This document shows positions 33,745 to 33,996 of a stretch of 33,996 bases of DNA, one piece after another (position 1 is the first letter of the stretch; each line of letters opens with the position of its first letter). A model generated the notes under the pieces. The model was not told where the DNA came from. It was given only the letters and a program-made list of their open reading frames with translations, and made no database searches. A program made the translations under genes and the position numbers. Source of the DNA: a bacterium (lineage in GTDB: Bacteria; Bacteroidota; Rhodothermia; Rhodothermales; UBA10348); the NCBI GenBank assembly GCA_013204185.1, contig JABMOI010000010.1, positions 1 to 33,996 of the forward strand. Reading direction: 5' to 3'.

Positions 33745-33996
33745 CTAAAATTCCTCGATCAAAACACCCATTTTCCCCATTTGAGCATCCCTCATGGCTT
33801 CCATGATCTCGGTGTGGGTGTTCATAACGAAGGGACCTGAGCTCACGACGGGCTCACCAATAGGCGTACCTGCTACAATTAGGACCCTAGCTGCAGTCTC
33901 GGCTTGAATACGTATGTCACCGGTGCCATCAAATTCCACCATTTCGTGGCTCGTGACGGCATGCTCGCCGTTAATTGTGACATCTCCGGTCAAGAC
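33745..33996 (-). CDS. Pirin-like protein, C-terminal part (cut by window edge)
   Basis: The frame is open through the right edge of the window, so only the last 84 residues are present. They match the C-terminal cupin of pirins: GDVTINGE, RVLIVAGTPIGEPVVSSGPFVMNTHTEI is the most characteristic stretch, followed by AMRDAQMGKMG. Pirins are bicupin proteins, some with quercetin 2,3-dioxygenase activity; the metal ligands are in the N-terminal cupin, outside this window. The first Met in the visible part is not the true start. Confidence 0.88.
   Translation of the reverse strand, partial: VLTGDVTINGEHAVTSHEMVEFDGTGDIRIQAETAARVLIVAGTPIGEPVVSSGPFVMNTHTEIMEAMRDAQMGKMGVLIEEF

Overview
The window looks like a chromosomal segment from a free-living, probably aquatic, Gram-negative bacterium of the Rhodothermota/Balneolota/Bacteroidota side of the tree. 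The evidence is family content only: two proteins with C-terminal type IX secretion (T9SS type A) sorting domains, a DUF5916 outer-membrane protein, a choice-of-anchor B protein, several lipoproteins, a DinB_2 protein and a DUF6526 protein. Shine-Dalgarno sites are sparse, as expected there. No tRNA, rRNA, CRISPR array, insertion sequence or phage gene was seen. The exact lineage is an inference.

Layout. (1) 38-3037, minus strand: three envelope proteins with one N-terminal membrane helix each, resembling a minor-pilin (PilV/PilW/PilX-like) set. (2) 3038-3422: a gene-free divergent spacer with a long imperfect inverted repeat and short direct repeats. (3) 3423-4787, plus: secreted M28-type metallopeptidase. 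(4) 4794-9727, minus: a run of a LamG protein with T9SS signal, an outer-membrane beta-barrel candidate, a YfcE-type phosphodiesterase and a GAF-GAF-PP2C (RsbU/SpoIIE) phosphatase. (5) 9953-12791, minus: an unknown 115-residue protein and a large choice-of-anchor B protein, separated by a strong hairpin. (6) 13016-15491, minus: DUF1080 lipoprotein, DinB-type protein, lipoprotein of unknown function and DUF6526 membrane protein, with overlapping or closely spaced ends. (7) 15685-24190: two paralogous ~1030-residue Asp-box (BNR/VPS10-like) secreted proteins flanking a DUF5916 gene that is split by one in-frame TGA.

(8) 24433-31636, plus, is the most interesting block: a compact cyanophycin operon. 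CphA polymerises Asp and Arg into multi-L-arginyl-poly-L-aspartate, CphB (cyanophycinase) cuts the polymer to beta-Asp-Arg, and IadA splits that dipeptide to free amino acids. Two further genes are packed into the same unit: a 556-residue CphA-like protein that appears to keep the N domain and Mur-ligase domain but has no ATP-grasp domain, and a VanX/DdpX-like dipeptidase lipoprotein. IadA also carries Glu where the E. coli enzyme has its metal-bridging carbamylated Lys. (9) 31663-33996: an esterase with an E-set domain and T9SS signal, a small ABM-type monooxygenase with a clear terminator, and the C-terminal part of a pirin-like protein cut by the window edge.

All assignments are from reading sequence motifs; no database search was run.
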